From the NCBI GenBank assembly GCA_016716635.1, contig JADJVZ010000011.1:620001-684000 (forward strand): DNA of 64,000 nucleotides. Direction: 5' to 3'. The notes below the pieces were generated by a model that was given only the letters and a program-made list of their open reading frames with translations, searched no databases and had not been told where the DNA came from. This DNA comes from Micropruina sp. (GTDB taxonomy: Bacteria; Actinomycetota; Actinomycetes; Propionibacteriales; Propionibacteriaceae). Positions 24,905 to 32,903 of this stretch are shown in pieces. Position 1 is the first letter of the stretch, and each line of letters starts with the position of its first letter. The position numbers were made by a program, and so were the translations under genes.

Positions 24905-26194
24905 ATGACCAACAATCGGGACGTCGTCGCCGCCCTGGCCGCGAAGGCGGCCGTCATCGGTGACCCAGAGACGACTTTGACCTCCGACCAAGTCCGGCAG
25001 TTCATCGCTGAACAGCTCGCGGCGACTGACCTTGACGGCAAGAGCGTCTGCCTCGTCATCCCCGACGGCACCCGCTCCAGCCCGCTGCCATTGCTGGTGG
25101 GAGCCGTGCACGAGGCACTCGCCGGGCGGGTGACCCGCATGACCGCCGTCATTGCCCTGGGCACGCACATCGGCATGACCGACGAGGCCATCGCCAAGCA
25201 TCTTGGTTACGCCGAAGGCGGGCTCGAGGCCACGTATCCCGGCCTGACGGTCCTCAACCATGAGTGGGCAGATCCCGGCACGTTCGTGGAACTTGGCACG
25301 ATCAGCGCCGAACGGGTAGCGGAGCTCAGCGACGGCTTGCTGACAGTGTCGGCGACGGTCGCCCTGAACCGGGCGGTCGTGGAGCACGATGTCGCCTTGG
25401 TGATCGGGCCCGTGTTTCCGCACGAGGTGGTGGGCTTCTCTGGCGGCAACAAGTACTTCTTCCCGGGCATCGCTGGGCAACAAATCATCGACCTGACGCA
25501 CTGGGTGGGTGCGCTCATCACGAGCGCCCAGATCATCGGCACCCTTGGTGTGACGCCGGTCCGGGCCCTCATCAACGAGGCCGCCGCGATGATCCCGTCC
25601 GAGAAGTTGGCCCTGTGCGTGGTCGCCAAGTCCGGGAGCTACGACCTGCACGCGATCGCGTTTGGTAGCCCGGAAGCGGCGTGGGCCGCCGCGGCGCTGG
25701 TGTCGTCCGTGACCCACGTCAAGTACCTCGATGCGCCGGTGAAGCGGGTTGTATCGGTGATCCCGGAGAAATACGAGGACATTTGGACCGCCGCAAAGGG
25801 CTTCTACAAGCTTGAGCCGGTGGTGGCCGACGGCGGTGAAGTGATCCTTTACGCGCCGCACGTGACCGAGATTTCGTTCGTTCACAAGGAGATCTACGAC
25901 ATCGGCTACCACTGCCGTGACTACTTCGTGAAGCAGTGGGACACGTTCTCCGACATCCATTGGGGTGTTCTCGCGCACAGCACGCATCTGCGCGGCGCCG
26001 GCACCTACGACGACGTCCAAGGCGAACAGTGCCGCGTGGACGTCACCCTGGTCACAGGTATCCCCGAGGACAAGGTTCGCAAGGCAAACCTCGGCTACAT
26101 CAACCCGGCCGACTTCGACCTCGCCAGCTACGAGGCCGACCCGGAGACCATGGTGGTGCCCAACGCGGGGGAGACCCTCTTCCGCCTGCGCTGA
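24905..26194 (+). CDS. larA: LarA family nickel-pincer-dependent racemase/epimerase
   Basis: A 429-residue member of the lactate racemase family, which uses the nickel-pincer nucleotide (NPN) to move hydride at a 2-hydroxyacid carbon. The catalytic residues known in Lactobacillus plantarum LarA (D72/R75, H108, H174, K184, H200) are matched by D54/R57, H88, H173, K183 and H199. The spacing from H173 to K183 and H199 is identical. VFPHEVVGFSGGNKYFFPG contains the NPN-linking lysine. ATG 24905 is used; an upstream frame start at 24854 would cover the operator. The context, next to uxaC/uxuB and the larBEC genes, suggests a sugar acid rather than lactate as substrate. Its last 67 bases overlap the convergent lacI gene. 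Confidence 0.9.
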   Translation: MTNNRDVVAALAAKAAVIGDPETTLTSDQVRQFIAEQLAATDLDGKSVCLVIPDGTRSSPLPLLVGAVHEALAGRVTRMTAVIALGTHIGMTDEAIAKHLGYAEGGLEATYPGLTVLNHEWADPGTFVELGTISAERVAELSDGLLTVSATVALNRAVVEHDVALVIGPVFPHEVVGFSGGNKYFFPGIAGQQIIDLTHWVGALITSAQIIGTLGVTPVRALINEAAAMIPSEKLALCVVAKSGSYDLHAIAFGSPEAAWAAAALVSSVTHVKYLDAPVKRVVSVIPEKYEDIWTAAKGFYKLEPVVADGGEVILYAPHVTEISFVHKEIYDIGYHCRDYFVKQWDTFSDIHWGVLAHSTHLRGAGTYDDVQGEQCRVDVTLVTGIPEDKVRKANLGYINPADFDLASYEADPETMVVPNAGETLFRLR

Positions 26195-27183
26195 GCGGTC
26201 GAGCCGCGCACCCGCAGTTGAACTGGCATGACCGAGGCCTCGCCGGTGCGGTGCTTGGCGCCCTTGATGAGGGCAATGACATTGTTCACAGCGGTCGCGC
26301 CCATCTGCCTCGTGGGTGCGGCCACGGTGGTGAGCGTGGGCAGCATCAACCGCGAGATCAGGATGTCGTCGAAGCCGATCACGCTGACCTGCTCCGGAAT
26401 CTGAACGCCCTCACACAGCAAGCCGTGCATGAGGCCGACGGCCATCAGGTCGTTGTAGGCAATGACCGCGGTCGGCAGGCGCTCGAGCAGGGCCTGGGCA
26501 GCAGACAGGCCGCCCTCAAACGTGGGTAGGAACGGGCCGATCTTGTGCGTGTAAAGACCCGTGGCCGTCCCGTAGTCGCGGAGCGCACGGAATCGGATGC
26601 CGTCGGCCCACGACGCTTCCGGGCCGGCCACGTAGACAACGGCCTCGTGTCCGAGTTCCAGCAGCAGGTCGGCGGCCGCGTGCACGCCGCTCACGTTGTC
26701 GGTGACCACGCTCGGGATGTCGGTGAGGGCCCGGTTCAACACGACCATGGGACGTTGCTTAGCGATCGTGCGCAAAGCGGAATCGGACATCCGAGAGCTG
26801 CCGATGACGAACCCCTCGACCACCGGAACCAGCCGGTCCAGGGCGTTGCGTTCGCGGCTCCCGGACTCCCGGGCGTCCGCCAGGAGCAACTCGTAGCCCG
26901 CATCGTTCGCTGCGATCTGGGCGCCTCGCGTTAGCTGGGAGTAGAAGGGGTTCGCGACGTCCGACACCATCAGCCCCAGCAGCCTCGTGTCGGAGTAGCT
27001 CGGCGGCTGGCCGATCGGGTTGGCCCGGTAGCCGATCTCTTCAGCTATCTTGCGGATCCGCGCGGACGTTTCGGCGTTCACCCGCCCGGGGCGGGCAAAG
27101 GTACGGCTCACCGTCGAGGGGGCAACCCCGGCGGCGCGGGCCACGTCATAAATGGTGACCGGTGTGGACGATTCGCTTGTCAC
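26128..27183 (-). CDS. LacI family transcriptional regulator
   Basis: A 351-residue repressor-type protein. The N-terminal VTIYDVARAAGVAPSTVSRTF is the LacI helix-turn-helix with hinge, followed by a periplasmic-binding-protein-like sensor domain (LGLMVSDVANPFYSQLTRG to RLRVRGSTA). GTG 27183 has TAACGT 7 bases upstream, so the mRNA may be leaderless. The candidate operator 27204-27219 then covers about -21 to -36, fitting autorepression. The last 22 or so residues overlap the end of larA and extend past the usual RGSTA end. It most likely controls the sugar block; its ligand may be a uronate or aldonate. Confidence 0.93.
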   Translation of the reverse strand: MTSESSTPVTIYDVARAAGVAPSTVSRTFARPGRVNAETSARIRKIAEEIGYRANPIGQPPSYSDTRLLGLMVSDVANPFYSQLTRGAQIAANDAGYELLLADARESGSRERNALDRLVPVVEGFVIGSSRMSDSALRTIAKQRPMVVLNRALTDIPSVVTDNVSGVHAAADLLLELGHEAVVYVAGPEASWADGIRFRALRDYGTATGLYTHKIGPFLPTFEGGLSAAQALLERLPTAVIAYNDLMAVGLMHGLLCEGVQIPEQVSVIGFDDILISRLMLPTLTTVAAPTRQMGATAVNNVIALIKGAKHRTGEASVMPVQLRVRGSTAQRRRKRVSPALGTTMVSGSAS

Positions 27184-27190
27184 CTTGCAC

Positions 27191-27196
27191 ACGTTA
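27191..27196 (-). promoter_or_regulatory. -10 box of the lacI-type gene (leaderless)
   Basis: TAACGT on the minus strand ends 7 bases before GTG 27183. Confidence 0.55.
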
Positions 27197-27203
27197 GCTT
27201 GCA

Positions 27204-27219
27204 GGCAACCGTCGGCAAC
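27204..27219. promoter_or_regulatory. candidate sugar-block operator between lacI and larE
   Basis: GGCAAC-CGTC-GGCAAC, an exact direct repeat with 10-base spacing. The second copy is also half of the dyad GCAAC-CT-GTTGC (27215-27226), which would suit a LacI-type dimer. Confidence 0.55.
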
Positions 27220-27298
27220 CTGTTGCGCCAGAAGTTGTTTTGCCTGTTGATTGTGGCTGTGACGATCGGCAATCTGCAGCGCATGGGAGGGTGACGTC

Positions 27299-28150
27299 AT
27301 GCGTGCAACACAGGCGACCTTGACCGGTGGCCCGGCGATCCTCGCTGATCGGGTCACGGCCGCGCTGGGACAGCCCGCGCGTTTGGGGATCGCTTTCTCC
27401 GGCGGCGTCGACTCCTCGGTGCTGCTCGCGCTGGCAGCGCGGGCGTTAGGCCCGGCGCGGACGCTCGCCATCCTCGGTGTCTCGCCCAGCTTGGCCTCGG
27501 ATGAACGCGCCGCCGCGCACGCGGTGTCGGCCTCGATTGGCGCCCCGCTCGTCGAGTTGGAAACCCGCGAAGGCGACGTGGCTGCCTATCGCGCCAACGG
27601 CCCGGACCGCTGTTTCCACTGCAAGGACGAGCTGTTCACGCGAATCTCCGATGAGGTAGCGGACCGCTATCAGCTCACAGCGATCGCGTACGGCGAGAAC
27701 GCCGATGACGCGCAACGGCCGGATCGTCCCGGGGCCAAGGCGGCTACCAATCACCGCGTGTTGCGGCCTCTGGCGGAAGCGGGCCTCGACAAGGCGGACG
27801 TCCGCACGGTGGCGCGGGCGCTCGGGCTCGCCTCGGCTGAGAAACCGGCCGCCCCGTGCCTGGCCTCCAGGATCCCGCATTTCGAAGAGGTCACCCCCGA
27901 GAAGCTACGCCAGATCGACACCGCGGAGTCGGCCATCAGGGCCCTCGGCTTCGCGGACGTTCGGGTCCGGCACCACGGTGAGATCGCCCGCCTCGAACTG
28001 CCGGTGACCGACCTGCCCTTGGCCGTCGCCGCCGAGGTTCGCGGGCGTCTGCTCGACGCCGTGAGACGTGCTGGATTCCGGTTCGTCAGCCTTGACCTCG
28101 CCGGCATCCAGTCGGGAGCTTTTACCCTGCCCCTGGTGGGTCATGCCTGA
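27299..28150 (+). CDS. larE: LarE, pyridinium biscarboxylate sulfur transferase
   Basis: A 283-residue PP-loop ATPase (SGGVDSS at residues 34-40). LarE activates each carboxylate of the NPN precursor with ATP and inserts sulfur. C187 in AAPCLASR corresponds to the cysteine that L. plantarum LarE sacrifices; C105 and C108 lie in RCFHCK, common in the family. GGGAGGG precedes ATG 27299. It is divergent from lacI, with the candidate operator between them, and overlaps larB by 8 bases. Confidence 0.93.
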   Translation: MRATQATLTGGPAILADRVTAALGQPARLGIAFSGGVDSSVLLALAARALGPARTLAILGVSPSLASDERAAAHAVSASIGAPLVELETREGDVAAYRANGPDRCFHCKDELFTRISDEVADRYQLTAIAYGENADDAQRPDRPGAKAATNHRVLRPLAEAGLDKADVRTVARALGLASAEKPAAPCLASRIPHFEEVTPEKLRQIDTAESAIRALGFADVRVRHHGEIARLELPVTDLPLAVAAEVRGRLLDAVRRAGFRFVSLDLAGIQSGAFTLPLVGHA

Positions 28151-28826
28151 GGACGCCTGGCAGCCCCCCGCTGTCCTGCGCGATCTGGCGGATCTTGACT
28201 TCGACCGGGCCGAACGCCGCGGATACCCCGAGGCGGTGTACTGCGAAGGGAAGTCCCCGGCGCAGCTGAGGTTGATCGCGGCGGCCGTCCGGGAACGGAA
28301 CGTCCGCACGCTGTTCACCCGGGCCAACCCCGAGCAGGCGCTTGCTGTTATGGGCACGTTGCCGGACGCTCGGCACGACGAGGAGGCTCGCTTGTTGTGC
28401 TGGCCCCCCGACCTGCCGCCACCCAGCGGCGGACTGGTCGTGGTGGCTGCGGCCGGGACCTCCGACCTCCCCGTGGCGCGCGAAGCCCAGCTCGTGGCCC
28501 GGTTTCTCGGGCGCCCCGTCGAACTCGTCCCCGACGTCGGGGTGGCGGGCTTGCACCGCATCTTGAACCGGTTGGAACTCCTCCGCAGCGCCTCGGTGAT
28601 TGTGGTCGTGGCGGGCATGGACGGGGCGCTGCCGAGCGTGGTCGCGGGCCTCGTGTCCGCCCCGGTGATCGCCGTGCCGACCTCCGTGGGCTACGGCGCC
28701 GCGTTCGAGGGACTGGCCGCGCTCCTGACCATGATGAACTCCTGCGCGCCCGGTGTGGCGGTCGTCAACATCGACAACGGCTACGGCGCAGGCCATCTGG
28801 CCGCCCAGATCGCCGCCCACGGCTGA
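28143..28826 (+). CDS. larB: LarB, pyridinium-3,5-biscarboxylate mononucleotide synthase
   Basis: A 227-residue PurE-related protein that carboxylates and cleaves nicotinate adenine dinucleotide, the first step of NPN synthesis. The end PTSVGYGAAFEGLAALLTMM followed by NSCAPGVAVVNIDNG is the LarB signature, and C201 is the likely cysteine that binds the substrate. GYPEAVYCEGKSPAQL is also typical. ATG 28143 overlaps the larE stop by 8 bases; a longer frame from 28068 would overlap larE heavily. larE-larB form a two-gene operon. Confidence 0.92.
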   Translation: MPEDAWQPPAVLRDLADLDFDRAERRGYPEAVYCEGKSPAQLRLIAAAVRERNVRTLFTRANPEQALAVMGTLPDARHDEEARLLCWPPDLPPPSGGLVVVAAAGTSDLPVAREAQLVARFLGRPVELVPDVGVAGLHRILNRLELLRSASVIVVVAGMDGALPSVVAGLVSAPVIAVPTSVGYGAAFEGLAALLTMMNSCAPGVAVVNIDNGYGAGHLAAQIAAHG

Positions 28827-28866
28827 CCGCCCGTCGGACGGCCGCGGGGGGAGAGGTGCTGCTCGA

Positions 28867-29874
28867 CTACACGTCCTGCCCGACCGGCAGGATGCCGCTC
28901 TGCGCGTAGACCTCGCGGAGGACCTGCAGCGGCACGAGGCCGTCGGCCGGGCCGATCCAGAACGGTTCTGGATCGGCCAGCCGCGCATAGAAGTCGTCGA
29001 TGAGCAGGCTGTGGCCCTTACCCCAATAGGACCTCTCGCCGGTGGCCTGGCTGTCGCTCGCGATCTGGCGGGTTCCCGCGGCGTCCGTCTGCCAAACCTC
29101 GCCGCCGGTGAGCTTGACGACGCCATCGCGCCCGGTGATTTCCAGCTCGATGTCGGCGTTGGTGTGATGGCAGTTCGTGGCAAAGAAGGTCGAGCGGACG
29201 CCGGTGTCATGGTCGATCACGATGCTGGCGATGTCCTCCACCTCGATCGCGTCGGCGAGCGCCAGGGTCGCGGCCCGTCCGCGAACGGACGCAGGATGTC
29301 CCAAGAACCACGTCAGCAGGTCGAGGGTATGAATCGCCTGGTTGATCAAGACACCGCCGCCGGCTGTCTCCCAGCGTCCGCGCCAGGGGGCGGCCGCATA
29401 GTAGGCGGGGTTGCGGTACCACCACACGGCGGCGCGGGCGCCCGCAATCGGTCCGAGGGCGCCGGAGTCGAGCAGCGCTCGGATCGCCACTGAACTGGGG
29501 TTGTACCGGTTTTGGAACACGACGCCGACCTTGGTGGACGCGGTCGCTGCCCGGTCGACCAGCCGACGTCCCGCCGCCACCGTCTGCCCGATGGGCTTCT
29601 CCGTGAGCACATGGGAGCCGGCATCGAGCGCATCGACGGCCACGGGGACGTGTTGATCGTGGGGGGTGGTCACGTGAACCACGTCGGGGGAGAGCTCGCG
29701 CAGCAGCGTCCGATGATCGGTGTAGGCAGGCACGCCGAAGGTACGTCCGGCCCTTTCAGCCCGGGCTGGATCGACGTCGCACACCGCGACCAGGTCGATC
29801 CCCGGATTCGCCTGGATCGCAGCCAAGTGCAGGGCGGAGATGTCGCCGATTCCGACGACGGCAGCGGTGCTCAT
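28867..29874 (-). CDS. Gfo/Idh/MocA family oxidoreductase (first copy)
   Basis: A 335-residue NAD(P)-dependent dehydrogenase. The Rossmann motif is GIGDISALHLAAI and the catalytic-lysine motif is TEKPIG; the C-terminal alpha/beta half is complete. Substrates in this family include inositols, sugars and 3-keto-glycosides. Its ATG overlaps the stop of the TIM-barrel gene by 4 bases, so the two are coupled in an operon. A second, non-identical pair lies just beyond. I cannot name the substrate. Confidence 0.88.
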   Translation of the reverse strand: MSTAAVVGIGDISALHLAAIQANPGIDLVAVCDVDPARAERAGRTFGVPAYTDHRTLLRELSPDVVHVTTPHDQHVPVAVDALDAGSHVLTEKPIGQTVAAGRRLVDRAATASTKVGVVFQNRYNPSSVAIRALLDSGALGPIAGARAAVWWYRNPAYYAAAPWRGRWETAGGGVLINQAIHTLDLLTWFLGHPASVRGRAATLALADAIEVEDIASIVIDHDTGVRSTFFATNCHHTNADIELEITGRDGVVKLTGGEVWQTDAAGTRQIASDSQATGERSYWGKGHSLLIDDFYARLADPEPFWIGPADGLVPLQVLREVYAQSGILPVGQDV

Positions 29875-30707
29875 GAGAAGGGGATTCCTTCCTCGCGCAG
29901 GATGGTGGTGAGGGCTCGGTGGGCCCGCGTCCAGTTCTCGGGGCCGGAGAAGCCGCCGAGGGAGTGTCCGTAACCCAAGTGGGGTTCCAGCGACACGAAG
30001 CCGTCGAAGCCGTCTGCCGCGTAGGCGCGGATTGTTTGCCGGAACTCGCCATCGCCCTCGCCGGCGGGCACCACCGTGCCGTCGGCCGCGAGGGCGTCCT
30101 TCACTTGGAGGTACACGACGTGCGGGGAGAGCATCGCGTACCCCTCGGTGAACGGACGGACGCCGCACTGCACGAAATTCGCGTTGTCCCAGGTCAGTTT
30201 GAGAGCGGGGTTGTTGACGGCCTGCACGATGTCGAGACAGCGCCTCGGGATGTCACCGAAGATGTCCTTCTCGTTCTCATGGATCAAGGTGACGCCCGCG
30301 TCCGCGGCGATCGCTGCCAGGTCGCTGATCCGGGAGATGACCTCGTCCCGGTAGTCGTCCACCGCGGCACCCTCGGGCATGAAGTAGGAGAACATCCGGA
30401 TGTAGGGGGCGTCGAAGAACGCGGCCACCTCGGCGGCGTGCCGCATGCGCTCCAGATGCGGCGCGTTGTCGTCGGTGATGGCGATCTTCCCGATGGGGGA
30501 GCCGATGCTGGACACGCCGAGACCGGCCGCCGACAGCGTCGCTTTCACCCTTCGCAGTTGCTCATCATCGAGGTCAAGGACGTTCACGTCCCATGCCGAG
30601 CGCAGCTCGACGTACTTCAGGCCGAGCTTGGTGACCAAGGCCACCTGCTCGTCGAGGTCGGGAGAAATCTCATCGGCGAAGCCGGAAAGGGTCCACATGA
30701 GTGTCAT
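29871..30707 (-). CDS. sugar phosphate isomerase/epimerase-like TIM-barrel protein (first copy)
   Basis: A 278-residue protein of the xylose-isomerase-like/AP-endonuclease-2 fold. Metal-site segments LIHENEKDIFG, LTWDNANF, LQVKDA and SLEPHLG appear in order, with the expected Glu, Asp, His and Glu. Known members isomerise, epimerise or dehydrate sugars and keto-inositols, or cleave 3-keto-glycosides. ATG 30707 (MTLMWTLSG) is chosen because a longer start at 30758 would place the candidate operator inside the gene; ATG 30698 is also possible. It is followed by the coupled oxidoreductase. Confidence 0.85.
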   Translation of the reverse strand: MTLMWTLSGFADEISPDLDEQVALVTKLGLKYVELRSAWDVNVLDLDDEQLRRVKATLSAAGLGVSSIGSPIGKIAITDDNAPHLERMRHAAEVAAFFDAPYIRMFSYFMPEGAAVDDYRDEVISRISDLAAIAADAGVTLIHENEKDIFGDIPRRCLDIVQAVNNPALKLTWDNANFVQCGVRPFTEGYAMLSPHVVYLQVKDALAADGTVVPAGEGDGEFRQTIRAYAADGFDGFVSLEPHLGYGHSLGGFSGPENWTRAHRALTTILREEGIPFS

Positions 30708-30743
30708 TGAGCCGGGACACCCGCCCTCTCGGCAACCCCCGCC

Positions 30744-30759
30744 GACAACGACTGGCAAC
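30744..30759. promoter_or_regulatory. candidate sugar-block operator between the two oxidoreductase operons
   Basis: GACAAC-GACT-GGCAAC, one base from GGCAAC-N4-GGCAAC. A further GGCAAC lies at 30731-30736. It is between divergent starts 30707 and 30832. Confidence 0.5.
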
Positions 30760-30786
30760 CGCGGGCCGTCGTGCCTGATCGCGCTT

Positions 30787-30792
30787 TAGCGT
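30787..30792 (+). promoter_or_regulatory. -10 box of the second oxidoreductase operon
   Basis: TAGCGT, about 40 bases before ATG 30832, leaving a short leader with an AAGGAG-like ribosome site. The operator candidate would lie just upstream of the -35 region. Confidence 0.4.
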
Positions 30793-30831
30793 GAGGTGAT
30801 TCGCAACCCAAAGGACGAAGGAGTTCCCAGG

Positions 30832-32004
30832 ATGACTGACACGTTGGTAAGGCTCGGCATTGTCGGCCTCGGCGCACAAGGTGGCTACTACGCCGCCTTC
30901 CTGGCTCAGGGAAAGGTCGCCAACACCGTGCTCGGCGCCATCTGTGACACCGACGAGACCAAGCGCGCCGCAGCCGTTGACTACGGTGTGCCGTTCTACA
31001 CCGACTACGTCGACATGCTGGAAAGCGGTGACGTGGACGCCATCGTCACGACCGTGCCTCACTACCTGCACCCGGAGATGGCTATCGCTGCTCTGGAGCG
31101 GGGATTGCACGTCTTGGTAGAAAAGCCCGCCGGCGTCTACACCGGTCAGGTGAAGAAGCTCCTCGAGCTCGCCGCGGCTCACCCCGAGTTGACCACCGCC
31201 ATCATGTTCAATCAGCGCACCAACAAGCTGTACCAGGACCTGCGGGAACTGGTGGCCGGCGGATCGCTCGGCAAACTGCGGCACTCGAGTTGGATCATCA
31301 CCACCTGGTGGCGTCCGCAGGGCTATTACGACCAGAGCCAGTGGCGCGCCACCTGGGGTGGCGAGGGGGGCGGCGTTCTGGTGAACCAGGCGCCCCACCA
31401 ACTGGACCTCTGGCAGTGGATCTGCGGGGTCCCGAAGTCAGTCTTCGCCAAACTCGCCTTTGGCTTCCAGCGCGACATCGCTGTCGAGGACGAGGTGACC
31501 GCCGTCGTCGACTTCGGCGCGGGCGCCACCGGGACGTTCATCACCTGCACCCACGACCTGCCGGGCACCGACCGCCTCGAGATCCTGCTGGACCAGGGCA
31601 AGATTGTGGTGGAAGGCTCCAAGAAGGTGACCATCACCAAGCTCAGCGCCCCGGAGCAAGAGCTCAGCAAGAAGATGGACATGGCCGATGTCATGCGGAT
31701 CTTCACCGGTTCCGCCGACACGTCCGATCTCATGACCACCACCACGACCACGTATGAGTCGGCGTGGAGCGAGCAGCACCCTCGGGTCATCGAGAACTTC
31801 TCTGCGAACATCCTCGACGGCACCCCGCTGATCGCCCCCGTGGGTGACGGCATTCATGGTGTGCGGCTCGCGAACGCGATCCACCTCTCCGGTTGGAGCG
31901 GGCAGGAGGTCTCGATCGAGAACTTCGACGAGGCCACCTACCTCCAGGAACTGAACCAACGCATCGCTGCGGAGGGCAAGTTCGCCGTCCGCGAAGGGAA
32001 CTGA
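30832..32004 (+). CDS. Gfo/Idh/MocA family oxidoreductase (second copy)
   Basis: A 390-residue dehydrogenase with Rossmann motif GLGAQGGYYAAFL and catalytic motif VEKPAG. WWRPQGYYDQSQWRATWGGEGGG and the nearby QAPHQLDLWQW are the substrate-side stretch of glycoside-type members. It is longer than the first copy because of a C-terminal segment rich in Thr and charged residues. GAAGGAG sits before ATG 30832. The TIM-barrel gene follows 2 bases later, so both form an operon that mirrors the divergent pair. Confidence 0.9.
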   Translation: MTDTLVRLGIVGLGAQGGYYAAFLAQGKVANTVLGAICDTDETKRAAAVDYGVPFYTDYVDMLESGDVDAIVTTVPHYLHPEMAIAALERGLHVLVEKPAGVYTGQVKKLLELAAAHPELTTAIMFNQRTNKLYQDLRELVAGGSLGKLRHSSWIITTWWRPQGYYDQSQWRATWGGEGGGVLVNQAPHQLDLWQWICGVPKSVFAKLAFGFQRDIAVEDEVTAVVDFGAGATGTFITCTHDLPGTDRLEILLDQGKIVVEGSKKVTITKLSAPEQELSKKMDMADVMRIFTGSADTSDLMTTTTTTYESAWSEQHPRVIENFSANILDGTPLIAPVGDGIHGVRLANAIHLSGWSGQEVSIENFDEATYLQELNQRIAAEGKFAVREGN

Positions 32005-32006
32005 TC

Positions 32007-32855
32007 ATGGCCAAGTTCGGCGTCCAGTTGATGATGGTGCGCGACAAGGTTGCGACCGACGGCATCCTCCCCGTGCTGGAGCGCGTGGCGGGCCTGGGCT
32101 ACACCGCCGTCGAGGTGTCCCAGATCCCCATGACCGAGGCGACGGTCGCCGGGCTCAATCAGGGTAGAAGTGAACTCGGCCTTGACGTGGCGGCACTGTC
32201 GGTGGCCCTCAAGAAGGGCCCAGTGGCGACCGGGGATGCGCTCGACACCGATTTCGCCAAGATCGTCGACGACTGTCGGCGCCTTGATTGCCGGTTCACC
32301 CGCATCGGCATGATGCCCTTCGAGGCCATGGTGAACAAGGATGCCGTGATCAGGTTCGCCGAGGAGGCCGAAGCCGCGGCCCAACGGCTCGCTGCGGAGG
32401 GCATCACGCTGGCCTACCACAACCACCATGTCGATTTCGCCAAGCACGATGGGGAGACGCTCTTCGACATCGTGCGCCGGGTGTCGCCGACCCTCCACTT
32501 CGAGATCGACGTCCACTGGGTACAGCGCGGCGGGAAGAACCCCGTCGACGTGCTGCGGGACTTCGCGGGGTCGGTCGAACTCGTCCACCTCAAGGACTAC
32601 CGGGTGGCGACCCTGCCGCCTTCGGGGCTCGATTTCCTGGCCGCCGGAGACTTCCCCGGCTTCATGCAGGCGTTTGCGAACCTCGTCCAGTTCGCTGAGG
32701 TCGGCGCTGGGAACATCGACTTCGCCTCGGTGATCCCGCAGGCGATGAACAGTGGAGCGCAATACCTGCTGGTGGAACAGGACGACCTCTACGGCCGCGA
32801 CGCCTACGACTGCCTCGCAGACTCGATGGGCCACATTCGCGCCCTGGGGTACTGA
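32007..32855 (+). CDS. sugar phosphate isomerase/epimerase-like TIM-barrel protein (second copy)
   Basis: A 282-residue protein of the same fold as the one at 29871-30707 but clearly different in sequence. AYHNHHVDFAKHDG, FEIDVHWVQRGGKNP, VHLKDYR and LLVEQDDLYG carry the metal ligands. The YHNHxxEF-like motif is typical of the YcjR/IolE-like group. It directly follows the oxidoreductase gene and ends at a strong hairpin. A combined dehydrogenase-plus-isomerase/lyase step on an imported glycoside is an attractive but unproven role. Confidence 0.88.
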   Translation: MAKFGVQLMMVRDKVATDGILPVLERVAGLGYTAVEVSQIPMTEATVAGLNQGRSELGLDVAALSVALKKGPVATGDALDTDFAKIVDDCRRLDCRFTRIGMMPFEAMVNKDAVIRFAEEAEAAAQRLAAEGITLAYHNHHVDFAKHDGETLFDIVRRVSPTLHFEIDVHWVQRGGKNPVDVLRDFAGSVELVHLKDYRVATLPPSGLDFLAAGDFPGFMQAFANLVQFAEVGAGNIDFASVIPQAMNSGAQYLLVEQDDLYGRDAYDCLADSMGHIRALGY

Positions 32856-32859
32856 TCGC

Positions 32860-32903
32860 GTTCTGCCTTCGGCCGCAACTGCGCTAGCGGCCGAAGGCAG
32901 AAC
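32860..32903. terminator. bidirectional terminator overlapping the end of larC
   Basis: A perfect 17-bp stem (32860-32876 with 32887-32903) around a 10-base loop. The right arm encodes the last codons of larC on the other strand, so one element ends both convergent operons. Confidence 0.7.
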
